A stretch of 64,000 nt of DNA, from contig JBCCGT010000001.1 of assembly GCA_039029135.1 (NCBI GenBank), positions 248,001 through 312,000 on the forward strand, written 5' to 3'. Of the stretch, positions 26,600 to 36,073 are shown piece by piece (position 1 is the first letter of the stretch; each line of letters starts with the position of its first letter). The DNA is from JALZVT01 sp039029135. GTDB lineage: Bacteria > Pseudomonadota > Gammaproteobacteria > Pseudomonadales > Azotimanducaceae. A program made the position numbers and the translations under genes. The notes beneath the pieces were generated by a model. That model saw only the letters and a list, made by a program, of their open reading frames with translations. It did not search any database and had not been told where the DNA came from.

Positions 26600-27589
26600 A
26601 TGCGGACTAACTATCACTCCAATTCGCGGCGCAGTCGACAGCGGCGGCGGCTTGCCGGGCTGCTGGTCGGCGTGGCGCTGGGACTCGGTGCCTGCGCGTC
26701 GCAGCCACCAGCCGAGGTCGAGGAGGTCGGCGCGGGGGTCACGCCGGGACCCGACCTGCGGTCGCTTATCCGCAGATGGAACGATCCGCTGGTGCAGGCC
26801 GTCGAGCCGTTTCAGATCTTCGACAACCTCTACTACGTCGGTATCGAATGGGTCGCCGCCTACGTGCTGCAGACGCCTGCCGGACTCGTGCTGATCGACA
26901 GCCTGTACGGCAAGTGGGTCGAGCGGATGCTCGACAACATGCGCAGACTAGGACTGGATCCGGCCGACATTCGCTACGTCATCGTCACCCACGGCCACTT
27001 CGACCACGCCGGCGGTGCCGCCGAAATCAGTCGCCGCTTCGGCGCAACCGTCGTCATGACCGAATCCGACTGGGCGCTGGCGCGCCAGCCTGCGGCGATC
27101 CCGGACTTTGCTTTCGACGTCCCCACGGCGGGACAGATTGCGCGCGACGGCGACATCATCGAACTGGGCGGCACGCTGATCGAGCTGTTCGAAACGCCGG
27201 GGCACACCGAGGGCGTACTCACGCTGCGCTATCCCGTCTACGACGGTCGGCGCGAGTATCGGGCGATGACGCTGGGCGGCGTCGGGCTCAACTTCGCAGG
27301 CGTCGCGCGAACGCAAAGCTATCTGGACAGCTACGATCGCCTGCTCAACACCCTATCCGTTCCAGTCAGCGCGAGCCTGCCGAACCACGCCGCGATGGGC
27401 GAGGTGTTCCAACGCGCCGAGCGGCTCAGGACGCGGTCAGCCAGCGACCCTCATCCGTTCGTCGACGGCGAAGGTTTTCGCAACGCGCTGCGCGGCTTCA
27501 TTGCGGCCGCTGAAGACAAGCTGGAGGCCGAGAAGAACGGCACCGCCGCGGACCCGCTCGAGGCTCTGACGAGCGCGATCAGCAACTGA
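26600..27589 (+). CDS. Metallo-beta-lactamase fold lipoprotein (B3-like)
   Basis: The protein has 329 residues, with GGGGAG 5 nt before the ATG. Signal peptide with lipobox LGAC gives a lipidated Cys32. Zinc motif HGHFDH is at 131-136 (H131, H133, D135, H136), the next ligand is His202 in ETPGHTEG, and a distal His occurs in LPNHAAM. The HxHxDH arrangement and layout resemble subclass B3 lactamases and their relatives. The sequence could equally be a lactonase or another hydrolase. An Ala/Glu-rich helical C-terminus (EDKLEAEKNG) is extra. It is divergent from the CoA-transferase gene and convergent with the amine oxidase gene. Confidence 0.88.
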   Translation: MRTNYHSNSRRSRQRRRLAGLLVGVALGLGACASQPPAEVEEVGAGVTPGPDLRSLIRRWNDPLVQAVEPFQIFDNLYYVGIEWVAAYVLQTPAGLVLIDSLYGKWVERMLDNMRRLGLDPADIRYVIVTHGHFDHAGGAAEISRRFGATVVMTESDWALARQPAAIPDFAFDVPTAGQIARDGDIIELGGTLIELFETPGHTEGVLTLRYPVYDGRREYRAMTLGGVGLNFAGVARTQSYLDSYDRLLNTLSVPVSASLPNHAAMGEVFQRAERLRTRSASDPHPFVDGEGFRNALRGFIAAAEDKLEAEKNGTAADPLEALTSAISN

Positions 27590-27606
27590 AACCGAGCTCA
27601 GGCGCG

Positions 27607-29514
27607 CTACTTCGGCACGTCCAGCGCCGGATTGCGCTCAAAAAAACCGACCGGCAGTAGGGTAAAGCCGCAGTACTCGACCGGCATCACCGGCCAGTCT
27701 TCCGGTCGCGGCACGTGCGTCAGGCCGACCGTGTGCCACAGGACGACGTCCGTATCCCGCACGCTGCGGTTCTGCGCCGTCCACTTGGGCAGGCCGTCGC
27801 CGCCCGGGTGCAGATTGGTGTGGTCCCCGGCGGCGGACAGCTCGGTCGCCTCGAACGGCGTGACCCACAGATTGTGGCGGGCGAACCCAGCCCTGCGGCC
27901 TACCGGCGAGTCATCGCTGGCGAGCAGGGTCGGCGTGCCCTGCGGCAGCAGCTTGAACGCCACGGGGTTGCCAAGTCGATTGCGCGACCTAGAGCTGACG
28001 ACAACCCAGTTGCGCGACGACGCCGCGTTGACCTCGCGTTGCGCCGCGGCCTCCGTATCGAGCAGCGTGCGCCGAGCGCGAAAGCCGGTGCCGTTGGGGT
28101 TGTCCGGATGATCTGCCGGCAGCGCCTCTGTGTTGACCTCGAACACGCTCATCGGCGTGTCGTCCAGATCGAAATCGAGGCGAAAGTTGAACAGGTGCTG
28201 GTGCACGGGCGACGCCAGATTCGGCGCGATCAGCGGCGCAAACTCCGGATCGGTATCGCCGGCGACGGCGCTGACGCCGACGATGCCCGTCAGCTTCACC
28301 TCCATCTGGATCGTGCCGTCGAGATACAGATACCAGAAGAAGCCGTACTCGTAGTTGCCGACGGTGTGTATCGCGCTGATCACCAGCCGCCGCTGGCGCC
28401 GGACCACCTGTGACTGGGTCTGCGCATCGTAGTGCTTCCAGCCGATGCCGAAGTCTTCCTCGTGCATGCAGATCGCGTTTTCAATCGTGCGCGCGCGGCC
28501 CTCGTGGTTGAGGACGTCCACGTCGAAATAGTGGATTTCACCCAGGCAGTCGCAGCCCAGCGTCAGCGAATTAGGAATCGCGCCGATCGAGGCTTCGGAG
28601 GCGTCGAACACGTGCTTCCAGGAGTGCATCGGGTCGGGATCGCCGTAAGGCACGACCATGTCCGCGAGCGACGCCCGATACAGGATCGGTCGCAGCCGGC
28701 CCTGATCTTCATAGCCGAGCTGATGCAGAACGAGGCCGTGTGCAGGATGCATCGAGACGCGAAAGTCCCACTTCTGCCAGCAAACGTGGTGGCCATCAAC
28801 CTCGAAGCTGGTGCCCTGCGGCTGGGTGATCGAGATGGGTTTGAGATCGTCGCGCAGCGACGGCTGGCTCGCCGCATCGTAGCGTCCGTGTTCGGGCGGC
28901 AGCGGCACCGCACCGTGGTCTTCTAAATACGCGACCTTCCCCGCAGTCAGGTCGACGTGGGCGATGAGGCCCTGCACGGGCCGCGCGTAGCCGTTGTCGA
29001 ATTTGTCCTCGCGCACGAAGCTGATGCCGCGCAACACTCGGTGCCCGTCGGGCACCTCCGGATGCACGAAGCCGCCCGACGGCCAGGGATCGATCTGTAC
29101 GTGGGTGAGATCCTCGATGCCGCGCTCGCGCATGGCGGCCTGATAGCCGACGTCGGCCTTGATGATGGTCACCGCCCGTACGACGTCGGCGAAATTGATG
29201 GGCACGTGCCCTTCGTCGAGATGGGTCAGCGAGGTGATTTCCTGCGCGCGCGCATCGATGCGCGCATCGAAGCTCTTCTTCGCGGCGATGTCATAGCCGA
29301 GCACCCGGAGTTCGCGCGGCAGCGGCGCGTCGTCAGCCGACCAGCGCTTCACCAGCGCCTTGTCCGGTTCGACCAAACCGATCGAGCCGAACACAATGCC
29401 GCCCGGCAGTTGGTCCTTCAGAAGTTGCCCCGCGCCGTCGATTTCTTCACGCGCCGGTGGCGTCAGCGGATGCGCAGCGGTCCGCTGCGCCAGAGACGGG
29501 ATCATTTCGGCCAT
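27607..29514 (-). CDS. Copper-containing primary-amine oxidase
   Basis: The protein has 635 residues with no signal peptide. TPQ motif is TVGNYEYGF with Tyr388 as the self-processed quinone precursor. The catalytic-base Asp lies in VPYGDPDPMHSWK. Copper ligands are His436/His438 in HQHLFNFRLD, and a third His is in GLTHVPRPEDWPVMP. N-terminal N2/N3-like domains have HPLTPPAREEI and VRAVTIIK. Known family members oxidise primary amines to aldehydes with release of ammonia and hydrogen peroxide. GAGGA lies 9 nt before the ATG. Nearby AruH/AruI-like genes make an amine such as agmatine a speculative substrate. It is divergent from the GST gene. Confidence 0.95.
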   Translation of the reverse strand: MAEMIPSLAQRTAAHPLTPPAREEIDGAGQLLKDQLPGGIVFGSIGLVEPDKALVKRWSADDAPLPRELRVLGYDIAAKKSFDARIDARAQEITSLTHLDEGHVPINFADVVRAVTIIKADVGYQAAMRERGIEDLTHVQIDPWPSGGFVHPEVPDGHRVLRGISFVREDKFDNGYARPVQGLIAHVDLTAGKVAYLEDHGAVPLPPEHGRYDAASQPSLRDDLKPISITQPQGTSFEVDGHHVCWQKWDFRVSMHPAHGLVLHQLGYEDQGRLRPILYRASLADMVVPYGDPDPMHSWKHVFDASEASIGAIPNSLTLGCDCLGEIHYFDVDVLNHEGRARTIENAICMHEEDFGIGWKHYDAQTQSQVVRRQRRLVISAIHTVGNYEYGFFWYLYLDGTIQMEVKLTGIVGVSAVAGDTDPEFAPLIAPNLASPVHQHLFNFRLDFDLDDTPMSVFEVNTEALPADHPDNPNGTGFRARRTLLDTEAAAQREVNAASSRNWVVVSSRSRNRLGNPVAFKLLPQGTPTLLASDDSPVGRRAGFARHNLWVTPFEATELSAAGDHTNLHPGGDGLPKWTAQNRSVRDTDVVLWHTVGLTHVPRPEDWPVMPVEYCGFTLLPVGFFERNPALDVPK

Positions 29515-29672
29515 GGCGGTGTCCTCGATAAAATCGCGATTGCCCCAGTGTACCTCCTGATCGGCGGGGTATCGCAGGTCGCCGGGGCCCGCACGGCAGC
29601 CAAGCGGCTGTCGCCCTACGCGAACGCTGCTACAGTGTCAGGTCGTGTAAAGCGATACATCGGGGAGCGAAC

Positions 29673-30431
29673 ATGACCAGCCAACAACCCATCACCCTCT
29701 ACGGGGTCCCCTTCTCGCAGCCCGTGCGCGCCGTTATGTGGCTCATGTTTTACAAGCGCACACCGTTCGAGATGGTGCTGATCAACCCGGGCTCCAAGGG
29801 CGACAACGGCAGTCGCAATCCCGCCTTTCTGGCGAAGAACCCCGGCGGCACGATTCCCACCATCGAAGACCCGGCCACCGGCTTCACGCTAGGCGAAGCT
29901 CACGCGATCATGGCCTACCTGTGCAACCGTCACGGCTGGGACGATGTCTACCCTACCGACTTCGAGGCGCGCGCGCGCGTCGACTGGTATCTGAACTACC
30001 ACCACCGCAACGTGCGCGACGCCTCCATCGGCCTGGTCGCACCGCGCATTCGCAAAGATCTGAACATTCCTGAAGCGGTGCAGCAGTCGGCGCAGGCGAC
30101 GCTGACCGGCGCGCTGAAAACGCTGGAATCTGGCTGGCTCGCGGCGCACGACTTTCTGACCGGTGACGCCGTGACCATCGCCGACTTCGCGGCCTATGTG
30201 GAGATCGGCCAGCTGCAGCCCCAGTTCACCAACGTCTGGTCGTTCGACGACTATCCTCGCGTGCAGGCCTGGCTGACGCGCATGCAGGGCATCGAGGGCC
30301 ACGACGAGGTCCACGTGGTCTTGAAAGAGCTCGGCGACATCAGCGGCGAGCCGCCGTCGATGGAAACCATCAAGAACGCCAACAAGAGCGCGCTGGTGGC
30401 GATGAAGCAGAAGCTCGCCGAGTTCGCCTGA
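29673..30431 (+). CDS. Glutathione S-transferase family protein
   Basis: The protein has 252 residues, with GGGGAG 6 nt before the ATG. The N-terminal thioredoxin-like domain contains ITLYGVPFSQPVRAVMWLM, NPGGTIPTIED (the cis-Pro loop) and LGEAHAIMAYLCNRH with the Glu-Ala/Ser-type glutathione contact. The C-terminal helical domain has WYLNYHHRNVR and FLTGDAVTIADFAAYVEI. Overall layout resembles theta-class GSTs. Physiological role could be detoxification or a catabolic step. It is divergent from the copper amine oxidase and convergent with the MFS gene, 12 bp apart. Confidence 0.9.
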   Translation: MTSQQPITLYGVPFSQPVRAVMWLMFYKRTPFEMVLINPGSKGDNGSRNPAFLAKNPGGTIPTIEDPATGFTLGEAHAIMAYLCNRHGWDDVYPTDFEARARVDWYLNYHHRNVRDASIGLVAPRIRKDLNIPEAVQQSAQATLTGALKTLESGWLAAHDFLTGDAVTIADFAAYVEIGQLQPQFTNVWSFDDYPRVQAWLTRMQGIEGHDEVHVVLKELGDISGEPPSMETIKNANKSALVAMKQKLAEFA

Positions 30432-30443
30432 GACGCGACCGAT

Positions 30444-31715
30444 TCAGGCGCGCTTCGGAATGGCCCAGATCAAGAGCGCGGACAGCAGGTTGAGCGCCGC
30501 CACGATCAGGATCGCGCCGTCGTAGTTGCCGACCACGTCGTAATAGTAAGAGGACAGGATCGGCGCCGCGGCGCTCAGACCGAGCGCAATCGGCAGCGCA
30601 GCACCACGTATGGCGCCCAGATGACGGCGCCCAAAGAAGCGCGCCCAGATGACTTCCTGCAGCGGAATCATGCCGCCCCAGCCGCAGCCGAGCAGCGCGT
30701 AGGCGAACACCAGCCCTGACAGGCTCTGCGCCGACTGCGCTGCCGCTATGGAAAAGATCGCGCAGGCCGTCAGCGCGGCCGACATCGCCGCGAGCTGGCG
30801 CGGTCGCTCCGAGCGATCGATGAAATAGCCCCACACCGGCTTGGTGAGCATCGCGGGAATAGAGGCGACGGTAATCATCCAGGCCGCCGTGGTGCGCGAG
30901 AAGCCCGCGTCGCTGATGTAGGGCACGGTCTGCAGCAGCATCACGCTGATGCCGACGCTGAAGAAACCGAACGCGGTCACCAGCAGATAGAAAGCGGGCG
31001 TGCGCAGCGCCTGGGCGCGCGTCAGAGAATTGCTGTAGTCCGCCGCCGCGACGGCGGCCTCCCCGGCCGCAACCTGCGCCGCGCTCTTGCCGTCGGGGTG
31101 CAGGCCGAAGTCCTCGGGCGCGCGCCGCATCATCAGCGCGACCGGCACCATCAGGCACACGGTGAACGCCGCGAGCAGCTGCCACGCCACGCGCCAGCCA
31201 TAGGCATCGATCGCCCAGGTAATGCCGGGCGTGATGACGATGCCCGCAAAAGAGACGCCCATGGCCGCCCACGCGACGGCGCTGCCGCGCAGCTCGACGA
31301 ACCACTTCGACAGGGTCACGTTGACGACGAGATTGCCGATTAGCGCGGCGCCCAGCGTCAGGGCAATGCCGTTCAGCAGCAGCCAGCCCGTGAGCGTTTG
31401 GACGAAGGAGGTCGCATAGATGGCGGCGCCGAGCACGCTGAGGCCGCAGAGCATCAGCGGCCGCGGACCGATGCGGTCCACGCTTGCGCCGATGAACACG
31501 CCGGCCGCCGCCATGACGAACTGGCCGATGGATCGCGGCGTGCTGAACTCGGTGCGCGTCCAGCCCAGATCCTCCGACATCGGCGCCATGAACGCGGTCA
31601 GCACGTAGTTCTGCGTGCCGATCGCGAGAAACTGGGCGACGAACGCCGCCCCAATCAGGTAGTAGCCGTAATAGAGCTTCGGTGTGTCGCTCAGGAGAAT
31701 TCCCGCTCTTCCCAC
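30444..31715 (-). CDS. MFS transporter (monocarboxylate/oxalate-type)
   Basis: The start is uncertain. The open frame has no ATG between the upstream gene and the first TM helix; a GTG at 31715 gives 423 residues and overlaps the crotonase gene by 25 nt. Twelve TM helices are apparent, beginning with YYGYYLIGAAFVAQFLAIG. The A-motif-like loop is GASVDRIGPRPLM, with LSKWFVELRGSAVAWAAMGVSFAG in the first half and YFIDRSERPRQLA in the second. The arrangement resembles OxlT/MCT-like carboxylate transporters. Overlap with the crotonase indicates translational coupling and suggests uptake of the acid degraded by that enzyme. Confidence 0.85.
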   Translation of the reverse strand: MGRAGILLSDTPKLYYGYYLIGAAFVAQFLAIGTQNYVLTAFMAPMSEDLGWTRTEFSTPRSIGQFVMAAAGVFIGASVDRIGPRPLMLCGLSVLGAAIYATSFVQTLTGWLLLNGIALTLGAALIGNLVVNVTLSKWFVELRGSAVAWAAMGVSFAGIVITPGITWAIDAYGWRVAWQLLAAFTVCLMVPVALMMRRAPEDFGLHPDGKSAAQVAAGEAAVAAADYSNSLTRAQALRTPAFYLLVTAFGFFSVGISVMLLQTVPYISDAGFSRTTAAWMITVASIPAMLTKPVWGYFIDRSERPRQLAAMSAALTACAIFSIAAAQSAQSLSGLVFAYALLGCGWGGMIPLQEVIWARFFGRRHLGAIRGAALPIALGLSAAAPILSSYYYDVVGNYDGAILIVAALNLLSALLIWAIPKRA

Positions 31716-32539
31716 CAGGGAAAATACGGCGGCATGCCGTCGCTGACCTTGTCCGGATAAACGGCCGGGCGTTTTTCCAGGAACGATTCGACGCCCTCTT
31801 TCGCGTCCGCCGACTTGCCGCGGTGGTAGATGCCGCGCGAGTCGATCTTGTGCGCCTCCATCGGATGGTCTGCGCCCAGCATCTTCCACATCATGTGCCG
31901 CACCAGCGTCACCGATACGGCGCTGGTGTTGTCGACGATCTCTTTCGCCATCGCGCGCGCGGTCGGCAACAGCTCATCGGGCGCGACGGGTTGGCGCACC
32001 AGGCCAGCCTGGAAGGCCTCGTCAGCGGGAAAGACGCGGCCGCTGTAGCACCACTCCAACGCCTGACTGACGCCGACGATGCGCGGCAGGAAGTAGCTGG
32101 AACACGCCTCCGGGACGATGCCCCGGCGAGCGAACACGAAGCCGTAGCGCGCATTCGTGCTGGCGAGACGAATGTCCATCGCGAGCTGCATCGTAATGCC
32201 CACGCCGACCGCCGGGCCGTTGCAGGCGGCAATGATTGGTTTGTTGACGTCGAAGATGCGCAGGGTGAGCAGGCCGCCGCCGTCGCGATGTTCGCTCGCG
32301 TCGCGCTCGGCGTTGTTGAAGGTGTTGCCGCCGCCCGCAAGATCGGCGCCCGCGCAGAATCCTCGTCCGGCGCCGGTCACGATGATGACCCGCACGTCGT
32401 CGTCCGCGTCCGCGCGGTCCAGGGCGTCCATCAGCTCCGCGCCCATGGTCGCGTTGAACGCGTTCAGCCGCTCGGGCCGATTGAGGGTCAGGGTCAGAAC
32501 GTTGTCCTCGACCTCGTACAGAATGGTCTCGTAGCTCAC
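31691..32539 (-). CDS. Enoyl-CoA hydratase/isomerase (crotonase) family protein
   Basis: The GTG at 32539 follows GGGAGG by 4 nt and gives 282 residues; an in-frame GTG at 32551 is also possible. Crotonase features: LTLNRPERLNAFNATM, GAGRGFCAGADLAGG (first oxyanion-hole strand), and NGPAVGVGITMQLAMDIRLAS (second oxyanion hole). The first catalytic Glu of hydratases is not obvious, and REGIVPE-type helix reads RRGIVPEACSSYFLPRIVG, which retains the second Glu. Such proteins act on enoyl-CoA or as isomerases. It is coupled to a downstream MFS transporter gene. Confidence 0.9.
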   Translation of the reverse strand: MSYETILYEVEDNVLTLTLNRPERLNAFNATMGAELMDALDRADADDDVRVIIVTGAGRGFCAGADLAGGGNTFNNAERDASEHRDGGGLLTLRIFDVNKPIIAACNGPAVGVGITMQLAMDIRLASTNARYGFVFARRGIVPEACSSYFLPRIVGVSQALEWCYSGRVFPADEAFQAGLVRQPVAPDELLPTARAMAKEIVDNTSAVSVTLVRHMMWKMLGADHPMEAHKIDSRGIYHRGKSADAKEGVESFLEKRPAVYPDKVSDGMPPYFPWWEEREFS

Positions 32540-32587
32540 GGCACCTCCCACCGGTTGATCTGTTATCAGCCGATCATGGTGCCCGAC

Positions 32588-34000
32588 TCACAAGGCTGCG
32601 GCCACCGCGGCGACCAAGCGATCGTGCGCCCAGCGCTTGCCGTTCGGGTCCACGCCGGTGCGGACGATCACCAGATCGGCCCCCGGCACGACCGTCACGT
32701 ACTGACCCTTGTTACCCGCGCTGGTGTAGGTGCCCGCCGGCACGCCCGGCATGGTGTCGAGCAGCCAGAACTGCGCGCCGTAGCCGCGCTCGCCCGCTTT
32801 CCTCGGCCGCGCGGGCGCCGCCTGGGCGACGAAGTCGGTCCAACCTTCGGGGAGGATGCGCTCATCGCGCCAGACGCCTTTCGCGGCATAGAACAGGCCG
32901 AAGCGCATCAGATCGCGGGCGGTCGTGTACACCTGGCTGGAGCCCATGAAGCGGCCGGCGTGATCCGTCTCCATGCGCGTATCGAACATGCCCAGCTTGT
33001 GCAGCAGCCGATCATAGGGAAAGCGCAGGTAGGCCAGTCGATCGTCGAGCACGTGCTCGAGCGCGCGCAGCAACAGCAGGGTGTCGTTGTTGGCGTACTG
33101 CCAGCGCGTGCCGGGCGGCGCCTCGAGCCGCGTCGTCGTGATCGCCGGCAGGATGGCGGCACCGCCGAAATAGAGCGCGTTGGTATTGGATCCCGAGCTC
33201 TCGAGGCCGCTCGACATCTGCAGCAGATCCACGAGCCGGATCGCCGCGCGGGGATCGTGCGGATGGCGCCACTCGGGGATGGGCGCCGGCGCATCCACCT
33301 CGAGCAGACCATCGCCCACCGCGATGCCGATCAGGGTCGCCGTGATGCTCTTGGCCGTCGACCAGGTGCGATAGCCGCTGCGCGGACCGAAGCCTGGTGC
33401 GTAGCGCTCCGCGATCAGCTTGCCGCGGTGCGCAATCAGGACCGCGGTAGTCACGCTGCCGTCGCCGTAGGTCGCGCCATCGAACGCATCGCGCAGCAGC
33501 GGACGCAGGCTGGCGGGGGTCCGCAGCCGGACCCGATCGCCGTCCGGAAAATTCTGCGCGGACCGATTCGGCACCGGCGGGTAGGCGACGTAGGGCAGGC
33601 TCGCGAGATCGGCCTCCGACCAGTCGGGGGGCAGCAGCGTACAGCCCATGCTGTCGCGATACGCGGCCACCGCGGTCTCGCCGCCCGGTCCGGCCGCGCG
33701 CACAAAGCGGCGCCGGGCGTCGATCTGCGGCGGCGGCAGCTCGAACGCCTGCGTGTCCACCAGCTCGACACGCTCTATGTCGTCGAGCGCGCGTCCGGCG
33801 TGGAAGTGCGCGCTGCAGGTGAATAGCGCACGATAGCCGGCCAGCACCGTCTCCATCGGGGCAGCACCAGCGTAGCGTGCGTAGTCGGTGGCGGCAGGTG
33901 CGGCGAACGCGGGACTCAACAGGGCACAGGCGAGACTCGCGACGCCGAACCCGATGCCACGGCTGCGCGCCGCGATACGAAAACCCGGATAGCCACTCAT
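32588..34000 (-). CDS. Secreted serine beta-lactamase-like hydrolase
   Basis: The protein has 470 residues from ATG 34000, which has GGAGA ahead of it and opens a signal peptide (FGVASLACALLSPAFA). The extended frame to 34189 is rejected. The penicillin-binding-protein/class C lactamase fold shows SxxK as Ser214-T-A-Lys217, YxN as YAN in RWQYANND, and a late HTG/KTG-like element, probably SAGNKGQYV. MSSGLESSGSNTN is typical of the esterase EstB/6-aminohexanoate hydrolase branch. An N-terminal segment of about 150 residues precedes the hydrolase domain. It is likely periplasmic, with ester or amide hydrolysis possible. Confidence 0.88.
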   Translation of the reverse strand: MSGYPGFRIAARSRGIGFGVASLACALLSPAFAAPAATDYARYAGAAPMETVLAGYRALFTCSAHFHAGRALDDIERVELVDTQAFELPPPQIDARRRFVRAAGPGGETAVAAYRDSMGCTLLPPDWSEADLASLPYVAYPPVPNRSAQNFPDGDRVRLRTPASLRPLLRDAFDGATYGDGSVTTAVLIAHRGKLIAERYAPGFGPRSGYRTWSTAKSITATLIGIAVGDGLLEVDAPAPIPEWRHPHDPRAAIRLVDLLQMSSGLESSGSNTNALYFGGAAILPAITTTRLEAPPGTRWQYANNDTLLLLRALEHVLDDRLAYLRFPYDRLLHKLGMFDTRMETDHAGRFMGSSQVYTTARDLMRFGLFYAAKGVWRDERILPEGWTDFVAQAAPARPRKAGERGYGAQFWLLDTMPGVPAGTYTSAGNKGQYVTVVPGADLVIVRTGVDPNGKRWAHDRLVAAVAAAL

Positions 34001-34341
34001 TGATCTGTCTCCAATATCGACGGAAGGCCGGGGCAGCGCCGACAGACCAGCCAGTTGACGGTTCCGCCTGACGTCGAGTGATCGATGGTCTGTCTGTGCT
34101 GTAGATAGCCCCGCAATTGCAGAGTACCCCACGGAATGGCGAGCCGAAAAACCGTCTAATGGCCGCTGTCTCGGTGCGTGGCAGCGCAAGCGATGGGCAC
34201 TCGTGGGGTGCTGAGAGACGCCGGCAACTCTTATGACAATTTCGTTTAAGAAAGCCGGGCGTTATAATCGCGCGCTCACTGGCGGAACCTCCGCCGCATC
34301 ACCCCGGACGAGTGAATTAACCTGGAAGGACACATTCCGAC
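34001..34341. promoter_or_regulatory. Divergent intergenic region with candidate promoter for the sulfate-activation gene
   Basis: The 341 bp between the hydrolase (minus) and the sulfurylase/kinase gene (plus) contains a consensus TATAAT at 34263-34268, 74 bp upstream of the ATG. No good -35 is found 16-18 bp before it (TTCGTT at best); ATGACA at 34233-34238 is 24 bp away, which is too far for sigma-70. The leader between is GC-rich. No gene is seen. Confidence 0.4.
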
Positions 34342-36054
34342 ATGGGCGCATTTAAAGAACCCCACGGTGGGGAACTGAAAGATCTCTACCTGAACGAAAG
34401 CGCGGCTGAAGACGAGCAGCGCAAGGCCGGCGAGTACCCCCAGTGGGACCTCACGGCTCGCCAACTCTGTGACCTGGACATGCTCACGAACGGCGCGTTC
34501 TCCCCGCTCGAGGGCTTTCACACCCAGGCCGAATACGACTCGGTCTGCGAAAAGATGCGCCTGCCCGACGGCACGCTGTGGCCGATCCCCATCTGCCTCG
34601 ACGTGTCGGAGGACTTCGCCGGCCAGATCAGCGCGGGCCAGCGGATCGCGCTGCGCGACCCCGAGGGCGTGCTGCTTGCCACGATGGACGTCGAGGACAT
34701 CTACCGTCCCGACAAGGCAAAAGAGGCCGAGCTGGTATTTGGCAAGGACGACGTCGCGCATCCGGCCGTGGACTATCTGCACAACACGGCAGGTCCGGTA
34801 TACGTCGGCGGTCGCGTGCACGGCGTCGAGCCGCAGACCCATTACGACTTTAAGCTGCTGCGCGACACGCCGGCCGAGGCCCGCGGCCGCTTCCGCAAGT
34901 TGGGCTGGCGCAAGATCGTCGCGTTCCAGACCCGCAACCCGCTGCACCGCGCACACCAGGAGCTGACGTTCCGCGCCGCCCGCGAGCTGCAGGCCAACCT
35001 GTTGATTCAACCGGTCGTCGGCCTGACCAAGCCGGGCGACATCAACCATTTCACGCGCGTGCGCTGCTACGAACACGTGCTGGAGCAGTACCCGGAACAG
35101 ACGACGACCCTGTCGCTGCTGAACCTCGCCATGCGCATGGCAGGTCCGCGCGAGGCGATCTGGCACGCGATCATCCGCAAAAACTACGGCTGCACGCACT
35201 TCATCGTCGGCCGTGACCACGCGGGTCCGGGCAACGACTCGAACGGCAATCCGTTCTACGGCGACTACGACGCGCAGGAGCTCTTCCAGCAGCACGAGGA
35301 AGAGCTCGACATCGCGATGGTGCCGTTCAAGATGATGGTCTACGTCGAGAACAAGGCGCAGTACATCCCGGCAGACGAGACGGAAGCCGAGGACAAGGTG
35401 CTGAACATCTCCGGCACCGAGTTTCGCCGCCGCCTGCGCGAAGGCTTGGATATCCCCGAGTGGTTCTCGTATCCGAAGGTGGTCGCAGAGCTGCGTCAGG
35501 CGCATCCGCCGAAGGAGAAACAGGGCTTCACCGTGTTCTTCACGGGCCTGTCCGGATCCGGCAAGTCCACCATCGCCAACGCGTTGATGGTCAAGCTGCT
35601 GGAAGACGGTCGCCGCCCGGTGACGCTGCTGGACGGCGACGTCGTGCGCAAGAACCTGTCGAGCGAGCTGACCTTCTCGAAGGAACACCGCGACCTCAAC
35701 ATCCAGCGCATCGGCTACGTGGCCTCTGAGATCACGAAGAACGGCGGCATCGCCATCTGCGCACCGATCGCACCCTACGCGCACACACGCAAGTACGTGC
35801 GCGATCTCATCGAACCGCTCGGCGGCTTCCTGGAAGTGCACGTCGCGACCACGCTCGAAGAATGCGAGCGCCGCGACCGCAAGGGCCTGTACAAGCTCGC
35901 GCGCGAGGGCAAGATCAAGGAATTCACCGGCATCTCCGATCCCTACGAGACGCCTGAGAGTCCCGAACTGTCGATCGACACCGAAGAGCTGACGCCGGAT
36001 CTCGCGGCCCACCGCGTGGTGCTGAAGCTCGAAGGCATGGGCTTTATCAGCTAA
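34342..36054 (+). CDS. Bifunctional ATP sulfurylase/APS kinase
   Basis: The protein has 570 residues. The sulfurylase (1-390) has LTNGAFSPLEGF, catalytic QTRNPLHRAHQE near 195 (QxRN plus HxxH) and GRDHAGPG. The C-terminal APS kinase has the P-loop GLSGSGKST near 402, LLDGDVVRKNL, FSKEHRDLNIQRI and GLYKLAREGKI. The single chain converts sulfate to APS and then PAPS. This order (Sat then CysC) is the heterotroph/Aquifex-type fusion, unlike E. coli CysDN plus CysC. PAPS could feed cysteine synthesis or sulfotransferases, and a PAPS-dependent sulfotransferase gene lies about 13 kb downstream. AAGGA lies about 12 nt before the ATG. Confidence 0.97.
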   Translation: MGAFKEPHGGELKDLYLNESAAEDEQRKAGEYPQWDLTARQLCDLDMLTNGAFSPLEGFHTQAEYDSVCEKMRLPDGTLWPIPICLDVSEDFAGQISAGQRIALRDPEGVLLATMDVEDIYRPDKAKEAELVFGKDDVAHPAVDYLHNTAGPVYVGGRVHGVEPQTHYDFKLLRDTPAEARGRFRKLGWRKIVAFQTRNPLHRAHQELTFRAARELQANLLIQPVVGLTKPGDINHFTRVRCYEHVLEQYPEQTTTLSLLNLAMRMAGPREAIWHAIIRKNYGCTHFIVGRDHAGPGNDSNGNPFYGDYDAQELFQQHEEELDIAMVPFKMMVYVENKAQYIPADETEAEDKVLNISGTEFRRRLREGLDIPEWFSYPKVVAELRQAHPPKEKQGFTVFFTGLSGSGKSTIANALMVKLLEDGRRPVTLLDGDVVRKNLSSELTFSKEHRDLNIQRIGYVASEITKNGGIAICAPIAPYAHTRKYVRDLIEPLGGFLEVHVATTLEECERRDRKGLYKLAREGKIKEFTGISDPYETPESPELSIDTEELTPDLAAHRVVLKLEGMGFIS

Positions 36055-36073
36055 GGGTATCGCTCGCATTGAT

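Noticed and set aside
31682..33826. 714-codon plus-strand open frame antisense to the crotonase and hydrolase genes
   Set aside because: Arg/His/Gln-rich shadow of two well-supported minus-strand genes; common in high-GC DNA.
34276..36069. 597-codon minus-strand frame opposite the sulfurylase/kinase gene
   Set aside because: Shadow frame; the plus-strand enzyme has complete catalytic motifs.
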